The notes beneath the pieces were generated by a model. That model saw only the letters and a program-made list of their open reading frames with translations. It had not been told where the DNA came from and did no database searches. DNA of 64,000 nt from the NCBI GenBank assembly GCA_963765725.1, contig CAVXXI010000003.1, positions 682,001 through 746,000 of the forward strand. Reading direction: 5' to 3'. Below, piece by piece: positions 42,832-51,978 of this stretch (position 1 is the first letter of the stretch; each line of letters begins with the position of its first letter). The DNA comes from DASQEH01 sp963765725 (lineage in GTDB: Bacteria > Actinomycetota > Actinomycetes > Propionibacteriales > Nocardioidaceae). The translations under genes were made by a program, and so were the position numbers.

Positions 42832-45538
42832 ATGACGCGGTACGTGTTCGACTTCTCAGAAGGTGACGCCTCACAGCGTGAGTTGCTCGGCGGAAAGGGC
42901 GCGAACCTCGCGGAGATGACGAACCTCGGCCTGCCGGTGCCGCCTGGCTTCACGATCACCACGGACGCCTGCCGGGTCTTCCTCGAGACCGGCGCCGAGC
43001 CGCCCGAGCTCGAGTCGGAGGTCGACCGGCATCTCGACGCGCTGGAGAAGGAGATGGGCCGAAGGCTCGGCCAGCCCGACCACCCGCTGCTCGTCTCGGT
43101 CCGCTCCGGGGCGAAGTTCTCGATGCCCGGGATGATGGAGACGGTCCTCAACATCGGCCTCAACGACTCCTCGGTCGAGGGCCTGGCGGAGATGTCGAAG
43201 AACCCGCGGTTCGCCTGGGACTCCTACCGGCGGCTGCTGTCCATGTTCGGCGCGACCGTGCTCGGGGTCGAACGGTCGGAGTTCGACGCGCCTCTCGACG
43301 CGCTGAAAGAGTCTCTCGGTGTCACCTCCGACCTCGACCTGTCCGCGGACGACTTCCAGAAGCTCGTCTCCACGTACAAGTCCCTCATCGCCGAGCGCAC
43401 CGGCGAGGAGTTCCCCCAGACCCCCCGTGACCAGCTCGACATGGCGGTGCGTGCGGTCTTCTCCTCGTGGAACACCGACCGGGCGAAGATCTACCGGCAG
43501 CAGGAACGCATCCCCGACGAGCTGGGGACGGCCGTGAACATCTGTGCCATGGTGTTCGGCAACCTCGGCGACGACTCCGGCACCGGTGTGTGTTTCACCC
43601 GCGACCCGGCGTCGGGACACCGGGGCGTCTACGGCGACTACCTGCCGAACGCGCAGGGGGAGGACGTGGTCGCGGGTATCCGCAACACCTTGCCGCTGAC
43701 CGCGCTCGGGGAGGCGGATCCTCAGTCGTACGAGCAGCTGCTGTCGATCATGTCGACGCTCGAGTCGCACTACAAGGACATGTGCGACATCGAGTTCACC
43801 GTCGAGGCGCGGCAAGCTCTGGATGCTGCAGACGCGAGTCGGCAAGCGCACGGCGGGGGCGGCGTTCCGGATCGCTGTACAGCTCGTCGACGAGGGCGTC
43901 ATCGACATGGACGAGGCGCTGCGTAGGGTCACGGGTGCGCAGCTCGCGCAGCTGATGTTCCCCCAGTTCGACACCGAGGGCGAGCGCGGGCTGATCGCGA
44001 AGGGGATGGGCGCGAGCCCGGGAGCGGCCGTCGGCAAGGTCGCATTCGACTCGGCCACCACGGTCGAGTGGGCGGCGAAGGGCGACGACGTGATCCTCGT
44101 CCGCCGTGAGACCAACCCCGACGATCTTCGCGGGATGATCGCAGCGAAGGGCGTACTGACCAGCCGCGGCGGGAAGACGTCGCACGCCGCCGTCGTCGCG
44201 CGGGGCATGGGTCGTACCTGTGTCGTCGGGGTGGAGGCCCTCCGCGTCGACCCTCAGCGCAAGGAGGTCCGTACCCCGGACGGACAGCACATCGACGAGG
44301 GGGACACGATCTCCATCGACGGCACCACGGGCGAGGTCTTCGCAGGCGCGATGCCTGTCATTCCGAGTGCGGTGATGGCCGCCCTCTCGGCGTCGACCAC
44401 GCCGTCGAGCGACGACGACCTCGACCCGGAGCACGCCGAGCTGGTCGCGGCCGTCGCCCGCGTCATGGAGCACGCCGATGCCGCCGCGAGGATGCACGTG
44501 CGAGCGAACGCCGACACGACCGAGGATGCCCAACGCGCCCGTGACTTCGGCGCCCAGGGCATCGGCCTGTGCCGCACGGAGCACATGTTCCTCGGGTCCC
44601 GTCGCAAGGTGGTCGAGCGCGTCATCCTGGCCGGCGACGCCCACGAGCGCGACGCCGCACTACAGGAGCTGCTGCCTCTGCAGCGCGACGACTTCCTGGG
44701 CATCTTCGAGGCGATGGACGGTCTGCCGGTGGTGGTCCGGCTGCTGGACCCGCCGCTGCACGAGTTCCTTCCCGACCTCACCACGCTGTCGGTGAAGGTG
44801 GCGGTCGCCGAGGCGGTCGGCAAGCCGGACGAGGAGGCGGCGACGCTGCTGAAGGAGGTACGGCGGCACGACGAGCAGAACCCCATGCTCGGCATGCGTG
44901 GCGTGCGGCTCGGCCTGGTGGTGCCCGGCCTCTTCCTGCTGCAGGTCCGCGCCATCGCCGAGGCTGCCGCAAAGCTGAAGCAGCGCGGGCTCGACCCGCG
45001 CCCCGAGATCATGGTGCCCCTCGTGGGCGACGTGAAGGAACTGGCCATCATCCGCGCTCAGGCACTCGACACGATCGAGGAGGTGTCGAAGGAGGTCGAC
45101 GTGGACCTCAGCTTCATGATCGGCACGATGATCGAGCTGCCCCGAGCGGCGATGACCGCCGCCGCGATCGCCGGCGAGGCCGAGTTCTTCTCGTTCGGTA
45201 CCAACGACATGACGCAGACGACGTGGGGGTTCAGTCGCGACGACGTCGAAGCGGAGTTCTTCCCCCAGTACATCGAGGCGGGGATCTTCGGTGTGAGCCC
45301 CTTCGAGACGCTGGACGTCGCGGGTGTCGGGCGGATCGTGTCAATCGCGGCGTGGGAGGGCAAGCAGGCGCGGCCCGACCTGACCCTCGGGATCTGCGGA
45401 GAGCACGGCGGCGATCCCGCCTCCATCCACTTCTTCGAGTCGATCAAGCTCGACTACGTCTCCTGCTCGCCGTTCCGCGTACCGGTGGCCCGTCTCGAGA
45501 CGGGCCGCGCCGCCCTGATCGAGCCCGCCACGTCCTGA
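42832..45538 (+). pseudogene. ppdK: pyruvate, phosphate dikinase, +1 frameshift in the middle
   Basis: The N-terminal frame (42832 on) is the ATP-grasp half: LLGGKGANLAEMTNLGLPVP, SVRSGAKFSMPGMMETVLNIG and VCFTRDPASGHRGVYGDY. After DIEFTVE it leaves frame. The next frame continues with LWMLQTRVGKRTAGAAF, the phospho-His domain LTSRGGKTSHAAVVARGMG, and the PEP-binding barrel ending in LGICGEHGGDP with its catalytic Cys. Removing one G at 43806/43807 (GTCGAGGCGC to GTCGAGCGC) restores one 901-aa enzyme reading FTVERGKLWMLQT. It interconverts pyruvate and PEP. GGAAGG lies 7 nt before the start. Confidence 0.92.
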
Positions 45539-45539
45539 C

Positions 45540-45553
45540 CGCCCCAGTGGGCG
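45540..45553. terminator. short GC hairpin between convergent genes
   Basis: CGCCC, loop CAGT, GGGCG fills almost the whole 16-bp gap between the stops of ppdK (plus) and the amidase (minus). It could end both transcripts; there is no T tract. Confidence 0.5.
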
Positions 45554-45554
45554 C

Positions 45555-46577
45555 TCAGCGGTGCAGGACGAAGGACGTGATGCCGGTGAGAAGCCCCCGG
45601 GCGAAGTGGTTGCGGCGGTAGTCCGGTGAGGTGATGTGCTGCGCATCGCTCGGGTTGCGCATGTTGGCCAGCTCGACCATGACGATGGGGACGTTGCTCC
45701 AGTTGAGGGTGCCGAGGTCGCCCCGCACGTCGAAGCCGTCACCTCCGTAGGAGTTCGACACCGGTACGCCCGCGCGCTCGAGACCGGCTTTGACGTCCAG
45801 GGCCAGGAAGTCCGACGACCTGTAGATGTCGGAGGTCCACCCACTCCTGTCGCTCGGCCTGATGACGAAGAACCCGCGGACGTCGGGAGCCGCCCCGTCG
45901 CCGTGGATGGAGACGGCGGCGTCAGCGTGCACTTGGTTTGGCAGCCGGCCGCGCGCGTCGATACAGGGTCCCCAGCTGCTGTACGAGTTCGAGTGCCGGG
46001 TGAGGTACACCGTGGCGCCGCGTGCCTGTAGCTGCTCCTTCAGGTCCTGGGCGACGTGCCAAGTGAACGTCGCCTCCGGGTACCCGCCGTCCGTCGCGGT
46101 CCCCGTCGTGTTGCACGCCTTCATGAAGCCTCCGGCGTTCACGAGCCGGTTGATCTGGCTCAGATGCGTCGAGTTGCCGAGCTGGTGACCAGGGTCGATC
46201 ACGACCACCTTGCCCTGCAGCACGGAGCTCGCGCCCTGAGAGTGGTCAGGACTCGTCCTCGGTGGCGCAGAGGTGCGATGCGTCGGGGGAGCGGACAAAG
46301 TCCCAGGAGAAGCAGAGGTGTGCGGAGAGGCCGTCGAGGTGCGGGGAGGCCGTGTGCTCCGGGTCGGGGAGCGCCGGCTCGTGGGCGTCGAGCGGGTGAC
46401 GGCGGGGGTCGGCACCGTCGCCGGAACGGCCGTCGACGGGGTCGAGGTCCTGCTCGTCAGCGTGGAGTCACGGGCAGCGCCCGCATCGGGCGGCTGTCCC
46501 GACGACGTGCACGACGCCAGCGCGGCGAGACCGGCGACGAGCAGAGATCCCGCCGCGTGCCTCACCTGGTTCCTCAC
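45555..46577 (-). CDS. N-acetylmuramoyl-L-alanine amidase (Amidase_3) lipoprotein
   Basis: A 340-aa protein. The signal ends in a lipobox with Cys23 (LAALASC), followed by an 80-residue Ser/Thr/Pro linker rich in TRST-like repeats. The catalytic zinc domain has His in VVIDPGHQLGN, Glu in GYPEATFTWHVA, His in VSIHGDGAAP and Glu in VMVELANMRNPSDA. It cleaves the amide between muramic acid and the stem peptide outside the membrane. The linker would let it span into the wall. Confidence 0.9.
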   Translation of the reverse strand: MRNQVRHAAGSLLVAGLAALASCTSSGQPPDAGAARDSTLTSRTSTPSTAVPATVPTPAVTRSTPTSRRSPTRSTRPPRTSTASPHTSASPGTLSAPPTHRTSAPPRTSPDHSQGASSVLQGKVVVIDPGHQLGNSTHLSQINRLVNAGGFMKACNTTGTATDGGYPEATFTWHVAQDLKEQLQARGATVYLTRHSNSYSSWGPCIDARGRLPNQVHADAAVSIHGDGAAPDVRGFFVIRPSDRSGWTSDIYRSSDFLALDVKAGLERAGVPVSNSYGGDGFDVRGDLGTLNWSNVPIVMVELANMRNPSDAQHITSPDYRRNHFARGLLTGITSFVLHR

Positions 46578-46600
46578 GACCGGTCAGCCTATGTCCTGCC

Positions 46601-47287
46601 TCAGCGCAAGAACCACGGGAACACGGCAAGCACGCATGCGGCGGCCAGCACGATCGAGTCGCCCAGCCGCCACGGTGCCGGCTCGGCCCAGGTCCGGTCG
46701 GACGCGGCTGCGAAGCCACGCGCATCCATTGCCACGGCCAGCTGGCCGGTCTGCCGCATCGAGACGACGAGCAGGGCGAAGACGCTTCCCGCTAGTCCAC
46801 GAAGGCGCCTGACCGGGCCCCCGTCCGCGCCGTAGCCGCGCGCCCGACGCGCACGGCTTACCTGCTGCCACTGCCGGCCCAGCGCGTCGAGCCTCTGCAG
46901 CGCGGCGACGGAGGCGACCACCGCTCGAGCCGGGAGGCGCAGCCGCTGGGCGAGGTGGTCGCCGAGCTCACTGGGACCGATCCGTGGAGTGAGCAGAGCG
47001 GCGGGGGTCACGATCGCCAGGATGCGGAGCGCAGCTCCGGCGGCGGCATCGGCCGAATGGCCGCCGTACAGCCACGTGGACACGAGGATCGAGACGGCCG
47101 CTACCGCGCCGAGAGCGAGCCGGCGGCTCGAGGCCGGGAGATCGCGAGCCAGCGCACCGAAGGCGACTACCTCGGCGGCCACCACGACCAGCCCGGTAGG
47201 CGCCGACGTCACGGCCAGCGCCCCTGCGACCGGGAGGAGGCACCCGGCCAGCAGGGACAGCGGGCCGGGAGCAAGGCGCGAGCTCAC
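46601..47287 (-). CDS. ykoC: ECF transporter T component (YkoC-like)
   Basis: A 228-aa membrane protein from the GTG at 47287 that overlaps the ATPase stop. It has several hydrophobic helices and the two Ala-Arg-Gly coupling motifs of EcfT proteins: SRARRARGYGADGG and AMDARGFAAASDR. It connects the ATPase with the substrate-binding YkoE. It is the last gene of the thiamine-regulated operon. Confidence 0.87.
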   Translation of the reverse strand: MSSRLAPGPLSLLAGCLLPVAGALAVTSAPTGLVVVAAEVVAFGALARDLPASSRRLALGAVAAVSILVSTWLYGGHSADAAAGAALRILAIVTPAALLTPRIGPSELGDHLAQRLRLPARAVVASVAALQRLDALGRQWQQVSRARRARGYGADGGPVRRLRGLAGSVFALLVVSMRQTGQLAVAMDARGFAAASDRTWAEPAPWRLGDSIVLAAACVLAVFPWFLR

Positions 47288-48795
47288 TGGGTCGCCCTGC
47301 CGCGCTCGAGCCGCAGTCGACCATCGGCCACCGCGTCGACCGCATCCGCGTCGTGGCTCGCCAGCGCGACACCGCAACCGGCGTCGCGAGCGGCGCCGAC
47401 GACGCCGACGACCGCGGCCCAGGTAAGACTGTCCTGGCCGACGGTCGGCTCGTCGAGCAGGACGACGTTGGGCCCGTGGACGAGCGACGCCGCGAGCATG
47501 AGCCGGCGCTGCTCGCCGCCGGAGAGGTGGTAGGGGCTGGACTCTCGAAGCTGCGAGAGGCCGAGCTGCTCCAACAGGTCGTCGGCGCGGGAGGCGAGCC
47601 ACGCCGGGGGTCGACCGCAGGCCCGCCCCGAGGCGGTCACCTCGTCGAGCACGGTGGACGCGACGACCCCGTGCTCCGGCAGTTGCGGCACCCACGAGAC
47701 GCGTGCACTGAGGGCTCGCGACGGCCAGCGGAACAGGTCGCCCTGGCGGCCCCTCAGCGCCGGCGCGGTGACGTGCCCGGCGGTCGGACGCGCGAGCCCC
47801 GCGAGCAGGGAGACGAGCGTCGACTTGCCGGCGCCGTTGTCCCCGATGACCCCCAGGGCCCGTCCCGCGTCGACAGAGGTGCTCACGCCGTCGACGGCGA
47901 CGGTCCTGGCCGTCCTCTCGCGTGAACGACGTGCCCGTGCCGGCGCGGGCAGCTCCTTGCGCAGCCGGTCGGCGCGGACCAGCGCACCGTCGGCGGCGGC
48001 ATAGGGCTCGACGAGGCTGCTGCCGACGCCGAGCGGTCGCGGCAGACCCTGGCCTGGGACCCAGACGCCTCGAGACGCCAGCCACGGACCGTGCGCGTCG
48101 AGCACGCTCCGCGGCTCCCCGTCCGCGACGAGCGAGCCGTCCGCGTCAAGCACGAGGAGCCGATCGGCGAAGTCGAGCCACGGTTCGAGCCGATGTTCGA
48201 CGATGACCGTGGTACGGGACCGGTCGGCGGCGGCTCGCCGGACGGCGTCGCGTACCGAGGCCGCCGCGGCCGGGTCCAGCATCGAGGTGGGTTCGTCGAG
48301 GAGCATCACCTCGCCGCCGAAGGCGAGGCTGCCGGCGAGGGCGAGTCGCTGGGTCTCGCCGCCCGAGAGGGCAGCGGTCGGATGGTCGACGGGATAGGGG
48401 AAGGCGGCGTCTCGCAGCGCGTCGTGCACCCGCGGCCAGATCGCGTGGCGGGGTACGCGCGAGTTCTCCGGGCCGAAGGCCACGTCGCGGCCGACGGTGT
48501 CGGCGACCAGTCCCGCCAGCGGGTCCTGCAGAAGCAACCCGACGCGTCCGGCCCGCTCGCCGCCGATCCCGCAGGTACCGACCCGGACGCTGCCGGACAG
48601 CTCACCTGATCCGGCGGTCAGCAACAGGCCCGCGATCGCCCGCAGCAGGGAGGACTTGCCGGCCCCGCTCGGTCCGGCGAGCAGCACGCGCTGTCCCGCC
48701 GGGATCACCAGGTCGAGCCCGGAGAACACCGGCCGGCGTCGTCTCAGCGGCCGCCAGTCGAGCCCTTCGACCTCGACCGTGGCGCCACCGGTCAA
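47284..48795 (-). CDS. ykoD: ECF transporter ATPase with two fused ABC domains (YkoD-like)
   Basis: A 503-aa protein with two complete nucleotide-binding domains. The first has GPSGAGKSS, LSGGETQRLALAGSLA and VMLLDEPTSMLD; the second has GDNGAGKST, LSGGEQRRLMLAASLV and VVLLDEPTVGQD. Other ECF systems use two separate ATPases, while the YkoD type carries both in one chain. It gives energy for uptake of the thiamine precursor bound by YkoE. Confidence 0.92.
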   Translation of the reverse strand: MTGGATVEVEGLDWRPLRRRRPVFSGLDLVIPAGQRVLLAGPSGAGKSSLLRAIAGLLLTAGSGELSGSVRVGTCGIGGERAGRVGLLLQDPLAGLVADTVGRDVAFGPENSRVPRHAIWPRVHDALRDAAFPYPVDHPTAALSGGETQRLALAGSLAFGGEVMLLDEPTSMLDPAAAASVRDAVRRAAADRSRTTVIVEHRLEPWLDFADRLLVLDADGSLVADGEPRSVLDAHGPWLASRGVWVPGQGLPRPLGVGSSLVEPYAAADGALVRADRLRKELPAPARARRSRERTARTVAVDGVSTSVDAGRALGVIGDNGAGKSTLVSLLAGLARPTAGHVTAPALRGRQGDLFRWPSRALSARVSWVPQLPEHGVVASTVLDEVTASGRACGRPPAWLASRADDLLEQLGLSQLRESSPYHLSGGEQRRLMLAASLVHGPNVVLLDEPTVGQDSLTWAAVVGVVGAARDAGCGVALASHDADAVDAVADGRLRLERGRATQ

Positions 48796-48798
48796 CCT

Positions 48799-49464
48799 CT
48801 ACGCCGCGTCGGTGGACGCCGGCCGGCGGTCGACGGCGGCCGCAGCCGACGCCCGACCGGCAGGCAGGGCGTCCACGGCACCGGTGGCCGCGAGGGCACG
48901 AGTGAGCAGCCAGCCCCCGACACCCGCGACGAACGCACCGGACAGCGCGAACAACGCCAGATAGGTGAGCTGGTTCGAGAGCGTCCACGACGCGTAGTAG
49001 GTCTGGCGTTCGTAGCCGAACTCGAACAGCGCGGCCAGAGCCCCGCCCAGCGCCGCGACGGGCCACCCGAAGCGGCGGAACGCGAAGAGCCCGAGGGCCA
49101 GCTCGACGCCCAGACCCTGCAGGCCCCCTGACAGCAGGGTCGTCCAGCCCCATGCGTTGCCGAGCACCGCCTCGACGGTGGAGGCCAATACCTCGGCGAG
49201 GAGCGCGGCACCCGGCCGCCGGATCACGAGGGCACTCACCACTCCTGCCGCGAGCCACGGACCACCGAGGAGCCCGAGAGCCGGCCCGGACAGCGTGACG
49301 AGCGCCGTGCTCAGCGGGGTGTAGGCGGCGTCGTAGGCCCAGTAGGCGACGCCGAAGGTGACCCCGATGACGGCAGCGGTCATCAGCTCGATGGTCCGCC
49401 ATCGGGTCCGGGAGCGGCCGCTCCCTCTACCAGTCCTTGCGGCTGCTGCTGGTGCTGTTGCCAT
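48799..49464 (-). CDS. ykoE: ECF transporter S component, thiamine/HMP type (YkoE-like)
   Basis: A 221-aa membrane protein with about six helices, starting after a basic N-terminal tail (TGRGSGRSRTRWRTIELMTAA). The segment FGVAYWAYDAAYTPLS and the later WGWTTLLSGGLQGLGVELALG follow the YkoE family. It binds the hydroxymethylpyrimidine/thiamine moiety. The TPP riboswitch directly upstream confirms the substrate class. It begins the operon ykoE-ykoD-ykoC. Confidence 0.9.
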   Translation of the reverse strand: MATAPAAAARTGRGSGRSRTRWRTIELMTAAVIGVTFGVAYWAYDAAYTPLSTALVTLSGPALGLLGGPWLAAGVVSALVIRRPGAALLAEVLASTVEAVLGNAWGWTTLLSGGLQGLGVELALGLFAFRRFGWPVAALGGALAALFEFGYERQTYYASWTLSNQLTYLALFALSGAFVAGVGGWLLTRALAATGAVDALPAGRASAAAAVDRRPASTDAA

Positions 49465-49469
49465 GAGTA

Positions 49470-49487
49470 CCTCCCTGGTCAGGGAGG
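49470..49487 (-). promoter_or_regulatory. SD-sequestering hairpin of the TPP riboswitch
   Basis: On the minus strand CCTCCC, loop TGACCA, GGGAGG form a perfect stem whose right arm is the Shine-Dalgarno of ykoE, 5 nt before its ATG. It would block translation when the aptamer has bound TPP. Confidence 0.75.
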
Positions 49488-49517
49488 GGAAGCAGACGAG
49501 GTCGTCTGCTCGAGGCT

Positions 49518-49603
49518 CGACTCCCTACGCCGGTGCGAACCGGATCAGGTGCGAGGGTCTGCGGCTCGTCCGCACTCTCAGCGCTCTCGGCGCTCCCCTG
49601 TCG
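49518..49603 (-). promoter_or_regulatory. TPP riboswitch (thi-box aptamer)
   Basis: Read on the minus strand the region has GGGGAGC, the conserved CTGAGAGTGCGGAC, then ACCTGATCCGGTTCGCACC and GGCGTAGGGA. The P1 stem is CGAC (49603-49600) with GTCG (49521-49518). This matches the thiamine pyrophosphate aptamer. It lies about 50 nt before ykoE and leads into the SD-blocking hairpin, so control is translational. Confidence 0.95.
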
Positions 49604-49834
49604 TGTGCGACCCAGCCTACGCCGTTCGTTCGTGAGGCGGCGGTTCGTCGCGTCGGGGCCCGGTCCGAGTGCCTCCCGCGGGTCTAGGATGGACGCCGAG
49701 GGCCACCTCGAGCGGTCGTCCGACGCCTTATCCGGACACAGGTACCTGTGGAGGCTCGTCGAGTCGATGCCGGTTCGAGCGGCTGGCAGGGCAAGTGGAC
49801 ATCTCGGCCGAGCAGACGAAAGACGGGTCACTCC

Positions 49835-50992
49835 ATGACGCGACGGGCCTACGGGTTTGCCGTCGCACTGGCCCTGTGCGTCGGCGTGTTGACCTGGCTC
49901 ATGTCGTACCAGTACAACCTGCCTGTCAGAGACCCCGACGGGATCGGCGGGCCTTCGTACATCCGGCTGCCGCTCGTGGTGCTGCTGTTCTACCTCGCCG
50001 ACGTCGTCCCCCGCGCGCTGATCGCCAACCGGGGGTTCACGAACTTCCGAGCGTCGGTCAAGAGCTACTCGCGCGAGCGCTGGACCCGCAGCAGGTGGTC
50101 GCTGGTCCTGGTCGGCCTGTTCAGCTTCTACATCGTCTACGTCGGCTACCGGAACCTGAAGGGTTTCCTGCCCGCGATCCGCTATCACGTCAAGTACGAC
50201 AGGGTCCTGCTGAGCCTAGACCGTGCCTTCGCGTTCGGGCACGACCCGGCGACGGTGCTGCATCACGTCCTCGGTATCGGGATCGCCGCGCACCTGCTCG
50301 CCTACGTCTACGTCTTCTTCGTGCTCTTCGTGCCTCTCAGCCTCGGAGCGGCTCTGGTTTGGTCGAAGAACGTGGCAACCGGCTTCTGGTACGTAACGGC
50401 GCTGTGCATCAACTGGGTACTCGGAGTCGCGAGCTACTACTGGGTGCCGTCGCTGGGCCCGTTCATCTCGAACGCGAAGGCGTTCGTCGACCTGCCGAAC
50501 ACCGCGGTGACGAGCCTGCAGTCCGCGCTTCTCGAGGGCCGGCAGAGCTACATCGAGGATCCGCACGCCACCGACTCGGTGCAGAGCGTCGCCGCCTTCG
50601 CCTCGCTGCACGTCTCGGTCGTCTTCACCGCCTCGCTGATCTGCTTCTTCGTGATCCGCAGTCGCGCGGTGCGCATCACCATGTGGGTGTACTTCGTGGT
50701 GACGGTCATCTCGACGATCTACTTCGGCTGGCACTACATCCTCGACGACATCGCCGGACTGACCATCGGCCTGCTGAGCGTGTGGATCGGCGGCCGTACG
50801 ACCGGGCACCCGATGCGGAAGCAGCGCTATCTCGCCGACGCCGGCGACGGGGTCCTGGGAGTCTTCCCGCCACGGTCGGTCCCGCCGGGGTCAGAGCCGT
50901 CGCCCGCCATGACACCGCACCGGTCCGAGGGCGACGAGGCGGTGGGCGACGACGCCTCGAACGGCTCGAGGAAGGACACCGCACCGGCATGA
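49835..50992 (+). CDS. PAP2-family integral membrane protein (phosphatase or phosphotransferase)
   Basis: A 385-aa protein with about eight membrane helices. The PAP2 motifs are AFASLHVSVV (Ser-x-His) and FGWHYILDDIAG (His and Asp of the third motif), as in inositol phosphorylceramide synthase-like enzymes that use lipid phosphates. An extracytoplasmic loop lies between helices 2 and 4. The C-terminal 60 residues are acidic and polar and probably cytoplasmic. It overlaps the enoyl-CoA hydratase gene by ATGA, so the two are co-translated. The substrate is unknown. Confidence 0.83.
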   Translation: MTRRAYGFAVALALCVGVLTWLMSYQYNLPVRDPDGIGGPSYIRLPLVVLLFYLADVVPRALIANRGFTNFRASVKSYSRERWTRSRWSLVLVGLFSFYIVYVGYRNLKGFLPAIRYHVKYDRVLLSLDRAFAFGHDPATVLHHVLGIGIAAHLLAYVYVFFVLFVPLSLGAALVWSKNVATGFWYVTALCINWVLGVASYYWVPSLGPFISNAKAFVDLPNTAVTSLQSALLEGRQSYIEDPHATDSVQSVAAFASLHVSVVFTASLICFFVIRSRAVRITMWVYFVVTVISTIYFGWHYILDDIAGLTIGLLSVWIGGRTTGHPMRKQRYLADAGDGVLGVFPPRSVPPGSEPSPAMTPHRSEGDEAVGDDASNGSRKDTAPA

Positions 50993-51783
50993 CGAGTCAG
51001 CCGGGGCTCGTCGGCCTCGACGTTCGCGACCACGTCGCGACGATCACGCTGGACTCGCCGGCCAACCGCAACGCCTTGTCACGCCGGCTCGTGGCGGAGC
51101 TCAGTGCGCACCTCCGGGCCGCCGACGCGCGGTCCGACGTCCGGGCCATCGTCGTGACCCACACCGGGAACACGTTCTGCTCCGGTGCCGACCTCGCCGA
51201 GGCAGCCGAGCAGGGCATGGGCGACGCGACCCACTCGCTGCTGCGTCTGCTGCGGCTGGTCGTCGCGCTCTCCACTCCTGTCGTCGCCGTGGTGAAGGGG
51301 CATGTCCGGGCCGGCGGAGTCGGGCTGGTCGGTGCTTGCGACCTCGCCGTGTGCACTGACACGAGCACTTTCGCCTTCACCGAGGCGCTGCTCGGGCTGG
51401 CTCCGGCCATCATCTCGCTGACCACGAGCAGTCGGCTCACCGAGCGGGAGGCGGCCGTGAAGTACCTCACCGGGGAGGCGTTCGACGGGACCGAGGCGGC
51501 CCGTTGCGGCCTCCTGACGGCCGCTGTGTCGCCGGCTGAGATCGACGCCGCGGTGTCGTCGCTCCTGGCGGGGCTCCTGCGCGCGTCGCCCCAGGGGCTC
51601 AGGGAGACGAAACGGCTGCTGAACGCTCCGCTGCTCGCGCGCATGGACGCCGACGGAGGCCGACTGGTCGAGCTCTCGGCCCGGCTGTTCGCGTCCGAGG
51701 AGGCTCGGATCGCCATGGCGGCGTTCCGCGAGCGACGGCCGCCGCCTTGGGCGGTCGGGCGCTCCGACTCCCCCACTGACTAG
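50989..51783 (+). CDS. enoyl-CoA hydratase/isomerase family protein
   Basis: A 264-aa crotonase-fold protein: VATITLDSPANRNALSRRLV at the N-terminus, oxyanion-hole segments FCSGADLAEAAEQG and GHVRAGGVGLVGACDLAV. The usual second catalytic Glu region is TEALLGLAPAIISL, which has the Glu but lacks the classical GxxP spacing, so the reaction may not be hydration. It overlaps the PAP2 gene, which hints at a role in lipid metabolism. Confidence 0.88.
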   Translation: MTSQPGLVGLDVRDHVATITLDSPANRNALSRRLVAELSAHLRAADARSDVRAIVVTHTGNTFCSGADLAEAAEQGMGDATHSLLRLLRLVVALSTPVVAVVKGHVRAGGVGLVGACDLAVCTDTSTFAFTEALLGLAPAIISLTTSSRLTEREAAVKYLTGEAFDGTEAARCGLLTAAVSPAEIDAAVSSLLAGLLRASPQGLRETKRLLNAPLLARMDADGGRLVELSARLFASEEARIAMAAFRERRPPPWAVGRSDSPTD

Positions 51784-51978
51784 ACAAAACGGATCGAATC
51801 CGGGCGTAAAGAATTACACGAATGTAGTTCGTCAAGCCGACACGCCGTGTGACGCATGGTTTTTAAGTGAAAGATGTTCACTGGCCTCGAAAACGTCGTT
51901 ACCGTCCTTCGCATACGGACGTCTCCCGTCGGCCGAAAGCCGATGGGCGCCGCACCATCACTTCGGAGGGAACCGACC
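51784..51978. other. 5' region of the NlpC/P60 gene
   Basis: 195 bp, rather AT-rich for this genome at the start (AAAGAATTACACGAATG; TTTTTAAGTGAAAGATG). I looked for the c-di-AMP riboswitch often found upstream of actinobacterial cell-wall hydrolases and did not find its conserved core. A GGAGGG box (51965-51970) precedes the GTG start. Confidence 0.4.

Noticed and set aside
42832..45538. Programmed ribosomal frameshifting in ppdK
   Set aside because: No slippery heptamer or downstream structure stands out, and four other genes show the same kind of single extra base, so an error is more likely.
51784..51978. c-di-AMP (ydaO/yuaA) riboswitch upstream of the NlpC/P60 gene
   Set aside because: The position fits a known association, but the conserved core motifs are not present.
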